A stretch of 64,000 nucleotides of DNA, from positions 1 through 64,000 of the forward strand of contig NZ_JACHOS010000011.1 of NCBI RefSeq assembly GCF_014199985.1, in the 5' to 3' direction. Each line of letters begins with the position of its first letter. Position 1 is the first letter of the stretch. The position numbers were made by a program, and so were the translations under genes. Under the pieces are notes generated by a model. It made no database searches, had not been told where the DNA came from, and was given only the letters and a program-made list of their open reading frames with translations. Shown here piece by piece: positions 28,390 through 37,130 of this stretch. The DNA is from Methylorubrum rhodesianum (GTDB lineage Bacteria; Pseudomonadota; Alphaproteobacteria; Rhizobiales; Beijerinckiaceae).

Positions 28390-28510
28390 CCGTGCTTCCT
28401 CTCCCCTCAGCGGGTGAGGGAATCGCCGTTTGCGGCAGGACCTGAACCGGCCCCTCTCCCGCCTCGCATGAGCAAGGCCCCCTCCCCCGCGGAGGGGAGA
28501 GGGTTCCGGC
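28390..28510. repeat. REP-like palindromes between pgk and fbaA
   Basis: Two hairpin-prone blocks lie side by side: CCTCTCCCCTCAGCGGGTGA with GGGAA, and CCCTCTCCC...GGGGAGAGGG around 28453-28503. The core 28480-28502 is shared with the element near 26471. These resemble the short CCCTCTCC palindromes dispersed between genes in this lineage. They may end or stabilise the pgk transcript. Confidence 0.7.
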
Positions 28511-28517
28511 CGTGGAA

Positions 28518-29720
28518 TCAGCCCTGCGCCCGCAACGCCTCGACGCCGGGCAGTTCCTTGCCCTCCAGCCATTCGAGGAACGCGCCGCCGGCGGTCGAGA
28601 CGTAGGAGAAGTCCTCGCCGACGCCCGCATGGTTCAGGGCCGCCACGGTGTCGCCGCCGCCGGCGACGCTGACGAGCTGGCCGGCCTTGGTGCGGGCCGC
28701 CGCGTGCTGGGCCACCGCCACCGTACCGGTGTCGAACGGCGTCAGCTCGAAGGCACCGAGCGGACCGTTCCAGACCAGCGTGCGGGCCTCGTCGATGGCA
28801 CCGTCGATGGTGGCGATCGAGGAGGCGCCGACATCGAGGATCATCGCGTCGGAGGGCACGGCATCCACCGTCACGGTCTCGTTCTCGGCGTTCGCCTTGA
28901 ACTCGCGGGCCACCAGCGCATCGACCGGCAGGATGATGGTGCAGTTCTTCTCCTTGGCCGCAACCAGGATGCGCTGGGCCGTCTCGGCGAGATCCTTCTC
29001 GCACAGCGACTTACCGACATCCTTTCCCTGAGCGTGCAGGAAGGTGTTGGCCATGCCGCCGCCGATCACCAGCATGTCGACCTTGGCGACGAGGTTTTCG
29101 AGGAGGTCGATCTTGGTCGAGACCTTGGCGCCGCCGACGATGGCGATGACCGGGCGGGCCGGGGATTCGAGCCCCTTGGTCAAAGCATCGAGCTCGGCCT
29201 GCATCAGGCGGCCGGCATAGGCCGGCAGCAGACGGGCGAGGCCTTCGGTGGAGGCATGCGCCCGGTGAGCGGCGGAGAACGCCTCGTTGACGTAGACGTC
29301 GCCGTTGGCCGCGAGCGCCTTGGTGAACTCCGCCTCGTTCTTCTCCTCGCCCGCGTGGTAGCGGGTGTTCTCGAGGAGGAGCACATCGCCGTCCTTCAGC
29401 GCGGCGACCGCCTTGGACGCCGCCTCGCCGACGCAATCCTCCCCGAAGGCCACCGGCCGGCCGAGCTTCTCGGAGAGCGTCGGCAGAAGCGGCTTCAGCG
29501 AGTCCTTCGGGTCCGCCTTGCCCTTGGGACGGCCGAAATGCGCCAGCAGGATCACCCGCCCGCCCTGATCGGCGATCTCGCGGATCGTCGGCACCACGCG
29601 CTCGATCCGGGTCGCATCGGTGACGCGACCGCCCTCCATCGGCACGTTGAGATCGACGCGCAGCAGCACGCGCTTGCCCTTCAGCGGGCCGGCATCGTCG
29701 AGGGTGCGGAAGTCCGTCAT
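28518..29720 (-). CDS. pgk: Phosphoglycerate kinase
   Basis: PGK transfers phosphate between 1,3-bisphosphoglycerate and ADP in glycolysis and gluconeogenesis. The 400-residue protein has [16 protein letters not shown] (substrate motif), [10 protein letters not shown], and the C-domain nucleotide signatures [11 protein letters not shown] and [16 protein letters not shown]. Start ATG 29720. It follows gap and a small membrane coiled-coil gene on the minus strand. Confidence 0.96.
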   Translation of the reverse strand: MTDFRTLDDAGPLKGKRVLLRVDLNVPMEGGRVTDATRIERVVPTIREIADQGGRVILLAHFGRPKGKADPKDSLKPLLPTLSEKLGRPVAFGEDCVGEAASKAVAALKDGDVLLLENTRYHAGEEKNEAEFTKALAANGDVYVNEAFSAAHRAHASTEGLARLLPAYAGRLMQAELDALTKGLESPARPVIAIVGGAKVSTKIDLLENLVAKVDMLVIGGGMANTFLHAQGKDVGKSLCEKDLAETAQRILVAAKEKNCTIILPVDALVAREFKANAENETVTVDAVPSDAMILDVGASSIATIDGAIDEARTLVWNGPLGAFELTPFDTGTVAVAQHAAARTKAGQLVSVAGGGDTVAALNHAGVGEDFSYVSTAGGAFLEWLEGKELPGVEALRAQG

Positions 29721-29739
29721 GGCGGCGTCAGATCGCTTC

Positions 29740-30264
29740 TTAGGGGTTGGAGGCCGGGGGATTGGCGGGAGCCGTCTGGCTCTGTCCGCCGACGCTGTGC
29801 GGCAGCATCCGGTCGAGGTTCAGCCGCTGGACCGCGACCATCAGCGCGACGGTGAGCACGGCGGTGATGATGGCGGTCAGAACCAGGGCCCCGGTCCCGG
29901 GCAGGCGTCCGACCCGGTCGGACAGGGTGCGGACTTCGCTGCGCAGCGAGGAGAGGTCGGCCTGACGGGCGGCGTCGTTCATCCGGGTCGAGGCCGACTC
30001 GACCTTCTCCTCGACGCGCGAGAGCAGCGCCTCCGAGCGGGCGTACTTGTCCTCGATGCGCGCGGTCTTGTCCTCGATGCGGGCAAGCTGGTCGGCGTGG
30101 TTGACGGTGGCGGGCGGCTCGGTCCTGCCGGCGCTCGTCGGCGGGGCTGCCGGAGCGGGTGTCGTCACGGCGGACGGCGCGGGGGAAGACGGCGCAGGGG
30201 AGGACGGGGTCGCGGGTGGAATGAAACCGCTCCCGGAAGGCTTGGCCGGCGAAGTCTCGGTCAT
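29740..30264 (-). CDS. Coiled-coil protein with C-terminal membrane anchor
   Basis: A 174-residue protein with three zones: a Pro/Ala/Ser-rich disordered N-terminus (about 1-50); a heptad-rich segment with the repeated [20 protein letters not shown] (about 58-120), likely a coiled coil; and one transmembrane helix ([20 protein letters not shown], about 125-147) followed by a short Pro-rich tail. No family is recognised. It sits between gap and pgk on the same strand, an unusual place for a membrane protein. Confidence 0.75.
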   Translation of the reverse strand: MTETSPAKPSGSGFIPPATPSSPAPSSPAPSAVTTPAPAAPPTSAGRTEPPATVNHADQLARIEDKTARIEDKYARSEALLSRVEEKVESASTRMNDAARQADLSSLRSEVRTLSDRVGRLPGTGALVLTAIITAVLTVALMVAVQRLNLDRMLPHSVGGQSQTAPANPPASNP

Positions 30265-30323
30265 CGCATACGCACCTTGGATCTTCGGCGAGTCGGGCTC
30301 GCCTAAGGGAACTCGAAGGCAAT

Positions 30324-30358
30324 CGGGAGCGGCCGGACCGATCGGTCGGCCGCTCCCG
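30324..30358 (-). terminator. Long hairpin after gap
   Basis: CGGGAGCGGCC (30324-30334) pairs with GGCCGCTCCCG (30348-30358), and the inner GACCGATCGGTC is itself a palindrome, so the whole 35-base stretch folds into a nearly complete stem. It lies 19 bases past the gap stop. There is no T-run, so it may be a processing or attenuation structure rather than a full intrinsic terminator. Confidence 0.55.
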
Positions 30359-30377
30359 TGGAAGCGTAGCTAGAGCG

Positions 30378-31385
<1,008 letters not shown>

Positions 31386-31847
31386 GGCGTGACTCCTTCG
31401 TAATGGGGCGCACCCGCGCGCCGATGGGAAACAGGTCGGGCCCGCCGGCGGCCTTCGCCAGCGGCGTCCGATGACGATGCGACCGCTCCAAGCGGGGCGG
31501 CACTGAACCGGGGATGAACCGTGCGGCAGCCCGCGCCCGTCCGGTCGGCGGACGGTCTGAGCGGGGAGCCGGGGAGAGTCACGGTTTTGGGATTCCGTTG
31601 GGCGGCCCCGCGCCGGGGGATCGAGGCCGGGCGCCGGCTCTCTAACATGGCGTCCGGGGCTGTCAAAGATCGGGGGTAGGCCTGTGAATTGGCTGGAATT
31701 TCGAATGCTCTTGGCTGAAACCTGTCGACCGCGAGGATTCGGAGTACCGCGAAAGTCCTTCCGCCGTCGGCCGTTTGCGTTCTGGCCGCCACGGCGCCGG
31801 ACGCGTTCCGTGGCAGGCTCCGGCGAAGCGGCAACCGACGGGTGACC
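31386..31847. other. Intergenic region upstream of gap and the DUF4164 gene
   Basis: This 462-base stretch codes for nothing I can support. It contains a strong-looking minus-strand promoter at 31639-31666, implying a leader of about 245 bases before gap. No riboswitch was recognised in the leader. The rightmost 180 bases should hold the plus-strand promoter of the DUF4164 gene, but I see no clear elements. Confidence 0.5.
31639..31666 (-). promoter_or_regulatory. Candidate sigma-70 promoter of gap
   Basis: On the minus strand a perfect TTGACA (31666-31661) is followed after 16 bases by TAGAGA (31644-31639). The predicted start is near 31632. Confidence 0.5.
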
Positions 31848-32177
31848 ATGGCGCGAACCGATTCGAAGACGTTGCAGGTGAAGGAGCAGGCAAAGGGACC
31901 GGACGCCGGCCTGGAGGAGGCGCTTCACCGGCTCGACACGGCGCTCGCGCTGCTGGAAACGGCGGTGGCCCGCAAGCTCGAGGCCGAGCGCAGCCGCGGC
32001 GACCGGGAGACCGAGTTCGCCCTGCTCGAGGAGGACCGGGTCCGGCTCGCCGCCGAACTCGATGCGGCGGGCGCCCGTCTCGCCCGGATGACGAGCACCA
32101 CCGGCGAGGTCAACCGCCGCCTCGATCGCGCCATCGAGACGGTGGAAGACGTCCTGTCCGGCTCCGCCGGCCGCTGA
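31848..32177 (+). CDS. DUF4164 coiled-coil protein
   Basis: A 109-residue, highly charged, probably all-helical protein: [20 protein letters not shown], then [24 protein letters not shown] heptads and a final [17 protein letters not shown]. This matches the DUF4164 family, which in Rhizobiales lies directly ahead of zapA, as here (22-base gap). A role in cell division with ZapA is a fair guess from context but is not shown. GTG 31842 is an alternative start two codons earlier. Confidence 0.82.
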   Translation: MARTDSKTLQVKEQAKGPDAGLEEALHRLDTALALLETAVARKLEAERSRGDRETEFALLEEDRVRLAAELDAAGARLARMTSTTGEVNRRLDRAIETVEDVLSGSAGR

Positions 32178-32199
32178 GTTCGAGTCAGGTTCATCACGG

Positions 32200-32571
32200 A
32201 TGCCGCACGTCAACGTCACCATCGCGGGCAAGAGCTACCGCATGGCCTGCGGCCCCGGCGAGGAGGAGCATCTCTCCGCCCTCGCCAAGAGCTTCGACGA
32301 CCGGATCACGGAGATGCGCGGTGCCTTCGGCGAGATCGGCGACATGCGCCTGCACGTCATGGCCTCGCTGACGCTGGCCGACGAGTTGCACGAGGCCCGG
32401 CGGCGCATCGCCGATCTGGAGCGGAACGCGGCCCAGGGCGCCGCCGAGCAGGCGCGGCTCGCCGGCGGCGTCGGCGTCGCCGCCGAGCGGATCGACCGGC
32501 TCGCCCGGGCCCTGTCGGGTCAGCCGACCGGGCATGCCTCCGGCAAGGGCGAGGCCGACCGCGGCAATTGA
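32200..32571 (+). CDS. zapA: Cell division protein ZapA
   Basis: ZapA promotes FtsZ bundling at the division ring. The 123-residue protein begins [20 protein letters not shown] and continues [20 protein letters not shown] and [20 protein letters not shown], the classic ZapA head and start of the coiled coil. The C-terminal half is a helical, Ala/Glu/Arg-rich tail. The order zapA-6S RNA-5-formyl-THF cyclo-ligase downstream is conserved widely in Proteobacteria and supports the call. Confidence 0.93.
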   Translation: MPHVNVTIAGKSYRMACGPGEEEHLSALAKSFDDRITEMRGAFGEIGDMRLHVMASLTLADELHEARRRIADLERNAAQGAAEQARLAGGVGVAAERIDRLARALSGQPTGHASGKGEADRGN

Positions 32572-32669
32572 CCGGGCCGGCGGGCGTTTCACGGCCGGAT
32601 CATCGCGCCGGCTTCGATTTTCTCCGGCATGACGCGGTCAGCCCCTGGCGCAAGGGCCGCCGCGCGTCT

Positions 32670-32828
32670 ATCTCTGGCGGGCGGGGCTGCAGAGTTCGTC
32701 AGGAGAACTTTCCCCGGGGCCTTATCGACTCCCTCGGGAGCTGTCACTGGCCTCGTCCGTGGACCTGGCCAACACGGCGCCCACCTACTCTGTAGGTTTC
32801 CCGGGATCGACACTCCAACGGCTCAGGT
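32670..32828 (+). ncRNA. ssrS: 6S RNA
   Basis: 6S RNA mimics an open promoter and binds sigma-70 RNA polymerase in stationary phase. Position between zapA and the cyclo-ligase gene is the conserved location. The sequence has alphaproteobacterial 6S-like blocks: CCCCGGGGCC at 32712-32721, ACTCCCTCGGGAGCTG in the central region, CCCACCTACTCTGTAGGT at 32780-32797, and CCCGGGATCGACACTCCAAC near the 3' end. CCCGGG blocks can pair across the molecule. The ends are estimates. The 3' end reaches the start of the next gene. Confidence 0.82.
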
Positions 32829-33417
32829 GGCTCCGCACTCTTCCCCCGAACGCTCGCTCAAGGCGAGCCTCCGCGCCGAGGCGCTCGGCCGCCGCGACGC
32901 ACTCTCGCCCGAGGCCCGCGCCGCCGGCTCGTTGCGCGCCGCCGAGATCATCGCAGGCCTTCCCGAACTGGCGGAGGCGCCGCTCGTCGGTGCCTTCTGG
33001 CCGATCCGCTCCGAGATCGACCCGCGCCCGCTGATCGAGCGCCTGTTCGCCCGCGGCCAGCGGGTGGCGCTGCCGAAGGTCACGAAGCAGGGACTCGTCT
33101 TCCGCGAATGGCGCGCGGGCGAGGAACTGGTGAAAGGCGGCTTCGGCCTCAGCGAGCCCCGCGACGACCTGCCCCCACTCGACCCGACCGCCCTCATCGT
33201 GCCGCTCGCCGCCTTTGATCGGACGGGCCAGCGCATCGGCTACGGCGCGGGCTACTACGATCAGGCGATCGAGCGGCTCTCGCAGAACGGCCCCGTGCTG
33301 ACGGTGGGCATCGCCTTCTCCGTGCAGGAGATCGCCCGCGTCCCGGCCGAGCCGCACGACCGCCCCCTCGACCATCTCGTGACCGAGACCGGCCCCGTAC
33401 CGCTCCGGCAAAGCTAG
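32827..33417 (+). CDS. ygfA: 5-formyltetrahydrofolate cyclo-ligase
   Basis: Converts 5-formyl-THF to methenyl-THF using ATP. The 196-residue protein has SLKASLRAEALGRRDAL at the N-terminus, VGAFWPIRSEIDPRPLI, and the family signature AAFDRTGQRIGYGAGYYDQA. The start is set at GTG 32827 because similarity begins there and everything upstream in the frame lies within the 6S RNA. No strong Shine-Dalgarno is seen, so the message may be made by processing of, or readthrough from, the 6S transcript. Confidence 0.92.
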   Translation: MAPHSSPERSLKASLRAEALGRRDALSPEARAAGSLRAAEIIAGLPELAEAPLVGAFWPIRSEIDPRPLIERLFARGQRVALPKVTKQGLVFREWRAGEELVKGGFGLSEPRDDLPPLDPTALIVPLAAFDRTGQRIGYGAGYYDQAIERLSQNGPVLTVGIAFSVQEIARVPAEPHDRPLDHLVTETGPVPLRQS

Positions 33418-33429
33418 ATCTTCCTCACG

Positions 33430-34251
33430 ATGCGCATCCTCTTCCTCGGCGACATCGTCGGACGCTCCGGCCGCTATGCCGTCACCGAACGGCTGCCTGG
33501 CCTGCGCGAGCGCTGGCGCCTCGACTGCGTGGTGATCAACGGCGAGAACGCCGCCGGCGGTTTCGGCATCACCGAGTCGATCTGCGACGAGATCCTCCAG
33601 GCCGGCGCCGATGCGGTGACCCTGGGCAACCACTCCTTCGACCAGCGCGAGGCCCTCGTCTTCATCGCCCGCCAGCCCAGGCTGATCCGGCCGGCGAACT
33701 ACCCGCCCGGCACCCCCGGCCGCGGCGCCACCGTGATCGAGACGGCCCGCGGCGCCCGCGTGCTCGTCGTCAACGTGATGGGCCGCATCTATCTCGATCC
33801 CCTCGACGATCCCTTCGCCGCGGCCGAGCGGGAACTCGAAGCCTGCCCGCTCGGGGCGGCGGCGGACGCGGTCATCGTCGACATGCACGCGGAGGCGACC
33901 AGCGAGAAGCAGGCCATGGGGCATTTCCTCGACGGCCGCGCCAGCCTTGTCGTCGGCACCCACACCCACGCGCCGACCGGCGACCACCGCATCCTGCCCG
34001 GCGGCACCGCCTATCTCTCGGATGCCGGCATGTGCGGCGACTACGACTCGATCCTCGGCATGCAGAAGGACGAGCCGGTGCGCCGCTTCCTGCAGAAGAC
34101 GCCGGGCTCGCGCCTCGAAGCGGCCACCGGCGAGGGCACCCTGTGCGGCGTCGCGGTCGAGACCGACGATGCGACGGGGCTGGCCAAGCGCGTCTGGGCG
34201 GTCCGGCTCGGGCCGCATCTGGAAGAGACTTGGCCGCGCGAGTGGGATTGA
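33430..34251 (+). CDS. TIGR00282-family metallophosphoesterase (YmdB-like)
   Basis: A 273-residue calcineurin-like phosphodiesterase. MRILFLGDIVGRSGRYAV provides the first metal Asp, NGENAAGGFGI the Asn/Glu ligands, VTLGNHSFDQ the GNH motif, VDMHAEATSEK and VGTHTHAPTGDHRILPGGTA the distal His ligands. This matches YmdB/TIGR00282, whose Bacillus member hydrolyses 2',3'-cAMP. It starts 13 bases after the cyclo-ligase gene and is likely co-transcribed. Confidence 0.93.
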   Translation: MRILFLGDIVGRSGRYAVTERLPGLRERWRLDCVVINGENAAGGFGITESICDEILQAGADAVTLGNHSFDQREALVFIARQPRLIRPANYPPGTPGRGATVIETARGARVLVVNVMGRIYLDPLDDPFAAAERELEACPLGAAADAVIVDMHAEATSEKQAMGHFLDGRASLVVGTHTHAPTGDHRILPGGTAYLSDAGMCGDYDSILGMQKDEPVRRFLQKTPGSRLEAATGEGTLCGVAVETDDATGLAKRVWAVRLGPHLEETWPREWD

Positions 34252-34375
34252 GGCCGCCTCGGCGCGCGTCGGGCGCCGCCGCACTGTGACTTGATCGCGG
34301 CAGGCCGAGCCGCCAGAGTGCCGCCGGTTTTGTCACAGCGGTGCCGCCGATCCCGGCGTCAGGCCCAACACGAGT

Positions 34376-35374
34376 ATGGACCCGATGGCGGCCCGTTCCG
34401 CGTCCCTCGACACGCCTCCCCTGGCCAAGCCCGGCATGACGCTGGTGCGGATGCTGGTGTTCCTGGCGCTCGCGGGCTTCCTCGCCTTCGTCCTCTACAA
34501 GCAGATCACCCCGGCCTTCCTCGCCAATCCCGGCCTGAACGGGCTGATCCTCGGCGTGCTGCTGATCGCGGTGCTGCTCGCCTTCGGGCAGGTGACGCGG
34601 CTGTTCCGCGAGGTGCGCTACGTCAATGCGGTCGCCGCCGGGCAGAATCCGAAGGACCGTCCGAGCCTGCTCGCGCCCCTGCTCCCCGCCATCGCGGCCC
34701 GGCGCGAGGGCGTGACGCTGTCGAGCACCCGCGCCCATCTCGACACCACCGCCGTCCGCCTCGACGAGGGCCGCGAGATCCTGCGCTACATCGCCGGCAT
34801 CCTGATCCTGCTCGGCCTGCTCGGCACCTTCTGGGGCCTGATCGAGACGCTCTCGGCGGTGGGTTCGGTAATCGGCGGCATGCGCGGGGGCGGCGATGCG
34901 GCGGTGATGTTCGACGAACTCAAGAGCGGGCTCGCGGTGCCGCTCTCCGGCATCGGCCTCGCCTTCTCCGCCTCGCTGTTCGGCCTCGCCTCCTCGCTGA
35001 TCGTCGGCTTTCTCGACCTTCAGGCGGGTCAGGCGCATTCCCGCTTCCACAACGAACTCGAAGATTGGCTCGTCTCCGGAGAGGAGCAGACGCAGGTCTC
35101 GGCCGTCGCCGCGCGGCGCGCGCCGGAGCACGACCCGGCCATCGCCCGCGACCTGCAGGCCGCGGTCGACCGCCTCAGCGGCGTCATCGCCGAGGGCGCC
35201 GGAGGCCGCGGCGCAACCCAGGCCATGACCAATCTCGCCGAGGGCATCCAGGGCCTCGTGCAGCACATGCGGGCCGAGCAGCAGATGATCCGCGACTGGG
35301 TCGAGGCCCAGGCCGCCCGGGAGCGCGAGCTGAAGCAGGTGCTCGACCGGCTGGCGCGCGAGAAGGTCAATTAG
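34376..35374 (+). CDS. MotA/TolQ/ExbB-like proton-channel family protein
   Basis: A 332-residue membrane protein with four predicted helices at roughly 24-42, 54-72, 138-160 and 190-215. The conserved core LRYIAGILILLGLLGTFWGL and LAVPLSGIGLAFSASLFGLA is the signature of the ExbB/TolQ/MotA channel domain. An extended charged C-terminal helix follows (about 225-332, with RAEQQMIRDWVEAQAAR). It is followed 94 bases later by a MotB/OmpA-like partner; together they form a probable ion-driven stator. No flagellar or Ton/Tol genes are nearby. ATG 34376; MAARS four residues on is an alternative. Confidence 0.85.
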   Translation: MDPMAARSASLDTPPLAKPGMTLVRMLVFLALAGFLAFVLYKQITPAFLANPGLNGLILGVLLIAVLLAFGQVTRLFREVRYVNAVAAGQNPKDRPSLLAPLLPAIAARREGVTLSSTRAHLDTTAVRLDEGREILRYIAGILILLGLLGTFWGLIETLSAVGSVIGGMRGGGDAAVMFDELKSGLAVPLSGIGLAFSASLFGLASSLIVGFLDLQAGQAHSRFHNELEDWLVSGEEQTQVSAVAARRAPEHDPAIARDLQAAVDRLSGVIAEGAGGRGATQAMTNLAEGIQGLVQHMRAEQQMIRDWVEAQAARERELKQVLDRLAREKVN

Positions 35375-35468
35375 GAGCATGGCCGAGCGAAGTGGAGGCC
35401 GGTTCGCGTGAAGACCATGCAATCACGAGGGTCAGCGCCGCTGCTGCGCCAGCGGGCGGGGCGCTGAG

Positions 35469-36482
35469 ATGGCCTCCGCTCGCGCGCGCTCGCAGCGCAG
35501 CCTGAACGTCTGGCCGGGCTATGTCGACGCGCTGGCCACCCTCCTGCTCGCGGTCGTGTTCCTGCTCACCGTCTTCGTGGTGGGGCAGTTCTTCCTCTCG
35601 CAGGAATTGACCGGCCGCGACGCGGTCCTGAACCGCCTCAACCGCCAGATCGCCGACCTCACCGACCTGCTGGCGCTGGAACGCTCGGGCCGCCGCGCAC
35701 AGGAAGAGGCGGCGGCCGGACTGCGCAACACCCTGACCGCGACGGAGGCCGAGCGCGACCGACTCCGCGCGCTCGCGGACGCGAACGAGGCGGACCAGGG
35801 CAAGAGCGCCGATGTCGATGCGCAGCTCGCCGCCGAGCGCGGAGCGACGCTGCGGGCGCAGAATCAGGTCGAGCTGCTGAACGAGCAGATTCGTGCCCTG
35901 CGCCGCCAGCTCGCGGCGCTCGAAGATGCGCTGGCGGCCTCCGAATCCCGCGACCGGGAGAGCCAAGCACGAATCGCCGAGCTCGGCAGCCGCCTCAACG
36001 TGGCGCTCGCCCAGAGGGTGCAGGAACTCGCCCGCTACCGATCCGACTTCTTCGGACGCCTGCGGCAAGTCATCGGCAGCCGCACCGACGTCCGCATCGT
36101 CGGCGATCGCTTCGTGCTGCAATCCGAGGTGCTGTTCGCCGCGGGCTCGGCGGCGCTGAAGCCGGAGGCCGAGCCGGAACTCGACCGGATCGCGGGGGCC
36201 ATTCTCGACATCGCGCGGGAGATTCCGGCCGACATTCCCTGGGTGCTGCGCGTCGATGGCCATACCGACGCGCGGCCGATCCAATCGGCCCAGTTCCCGT
36301 CGAACTGGGCGCTGTCGGCGGCACGCGCGATCGCGGTCGTGCAGTACCTGCGGACCAAGGGCATCCCGCCGCAGCGGCTGCTCGCGGGCGCCTTCGGCGA
36401 GTTCCAGCCGCTCGATTCGGGGACGAGTGACGAGGCCTACGCGCGCAACCGCCGGATCGAGATGAAGCTGACGGAGCGGTGA
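35469..36482 (+). CDS. MotB/OmpA-like peptidoglycan-binding stator partner
   Basis: A 337-residue protein with one N-terminal transmembrane helix (about 18-42) carrying an Asp at residue 20 (WPGYVDALATLLLAVVFLL), equivalent to the proton-binding Asp of MotB/TolR/ExbD. A long coiled coil (about 45-175) follows, then a C-terminal OmpA-type peptidoglycan-binding domain (about 190-335: RVDGHTDARPIQ, NWALSAARAIAVVQYL, NRRIEMKLTER). Paired with the preceding ExbB/MotA-like gene, it looks like a complete stator unit anchored to the cell wall. Its output is unknown. Confidence 0.88.
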   Translation: MASARARSQRSLNVWPGYVDALATLLLAVVFLLTVFVVGQFFLSQELTGRDAVLNRLNRQIADLTDLLALERSGRRAQEEAAAGLRNTLTATEAERDRLRALADANEADQGKSADVDAQLAAERGATLRAQNQVELLNEQIRALRRQLAALEDALAASESRDRESQARIAELGSRLNVALAQRVQELARYRSDFFGRLRQVIGSRTDVRIVGDRFVLQSEVLFAAGSAALKPEAEPELDRIAGAILDIAREIPADIPWVLRVDGHTDARPIQSAQFPSNWALSAARAIAVVQYLRTKGIPPQRLLAGAFGEFQPLDSGTSDEAYARNRRIEMKLTER

Positions 36483-36534
36483 GAGGTCCTCGATCGTCGC
36501 TTGCGTAAATTCGTGTGCAGCCTACTCTCTCCGC

Positions 36535-36783
36535 ATGACGGTGGAAGCATTCTACACTCTACGTCAGCAGGCACCGCGATCCGTCTTCAAGGATCTCGAC
36601 CGCGTCGTCCTGACGGCCGAGGTGACGACCGACGACGGCGATCGTGTCGAGGCGGGATCCGAGGGGACAGTGGTCGGCGTCTGGCGTGATGGCGCGGCCT
36701 ATGAAGTGGAATTCACGACGCCCGTCGCGGGTCTGGCGACGGTGCTTCCGAGCGCCCTGCGCGCCTTGACCCTGAAGCCTTGA
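36535..36783 (+). CDS. DUF4926 domain protein
   Basis: An 82-residue SH3-like protein: VFKDLDRVVLTAEV, EAGSEGTVVGVWRDGAAYEV, EFTTPVAGLATVLPSALR is the DUF4926 pattern. Its stop overlaps the start of the next gene (TTGA), indicating translational coupling with the DUF6883 protein. DUF4926 proteins often occur next to DUF6883 or other small proteins in what resemble toxin/immunity or toxin/antitoxin pairs; no activity is proven. The pair has lower GC than its surroundings, suggesting acquisition. Confidence 0.82.
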   Translation: MTVEAFYTLRQQAPRSVFKDLDRVVLTAEVTTDDGDRVEAGSEGTVVGVWRDGAAYEVEFTTPVAGLATVLPSALRALTLKP

Positions 36784-37130
36784 ACAGACCGACACGATCG
36801 CCTTCGGCTTTCACGATCAGTTCGGACAAAATCGTCGATTACCTCTTGAATTCGACGCATCCCGAAGGTGGATCCAAGGCGCGCTTTCTGGCGATGTTCG
36901 GCTTTTCCATCTCCGCCCCGGAGGTCTTGGCTCAAGCATTGCCTGCTCATGCCAAGCCCGAACACTTGGCCAGGGAGGGGCTGACACCCCTCGGTGACGT
37001 GAAGCTCGTCTACGAAGGCCCGCTTCAGACGCCCCATGGGCGTTCGCCGACTGTGCGAACAGTCTGGCGCCTCATTTCCGATGATACAGCCTACTTCGTC
37101 ACGGCGGTACCATTGAAAGAGAACCGCTAA
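36780..37130 (+). CDS. DUF6883 domain protein
   Basis: A 116-residue protein with ISSDKIVDYLLNSTHPEGG, SKARFLAMFGFS, LAQALPAHA and YEGPLQTPHGRSPTVRTVWR, the typical DUF6883 core, a small domain also found at the ends of polymorphic toxin-like and phage-associated proteins. It starts with TTG at 36780, overlapping the DUF4926 stop. The first 120 bases are 53% GC (64/120 by count), far below neighbours. Its 3' end overlaps the convergent desulfhydrase gene by 32 bases. Function unproven. Confidence 0.8.
   Translation: MNRPTRSPSAFTISSDKIVDYLLNSTHPEGGSKARFLAMFGFSISAPEVLAQALPAHAKPEHLAREGLTPLGDVKLVYEGPLQTPHGRSPTVRTVWRLISDDTAYFVTAVPLKENR

Noticed and set aside
31386..32231. N-terminal extension of gap (frame open to 32231)
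   Set aside because: GAPDH similarity begins at GTG 31385 with a strong Shine-Dalgarno; the upstream frame overlaps the DUF4164 gene antisense and lacks any family match.
34376..36482. Zorya anti-phage system
   Set aside because: The two proteins resemble ZorA/ZorB in plan, but no zorC, zorD or zorE lies on either side; neighbours are housekeeping genes. Kept only as an unassigned stator pair.
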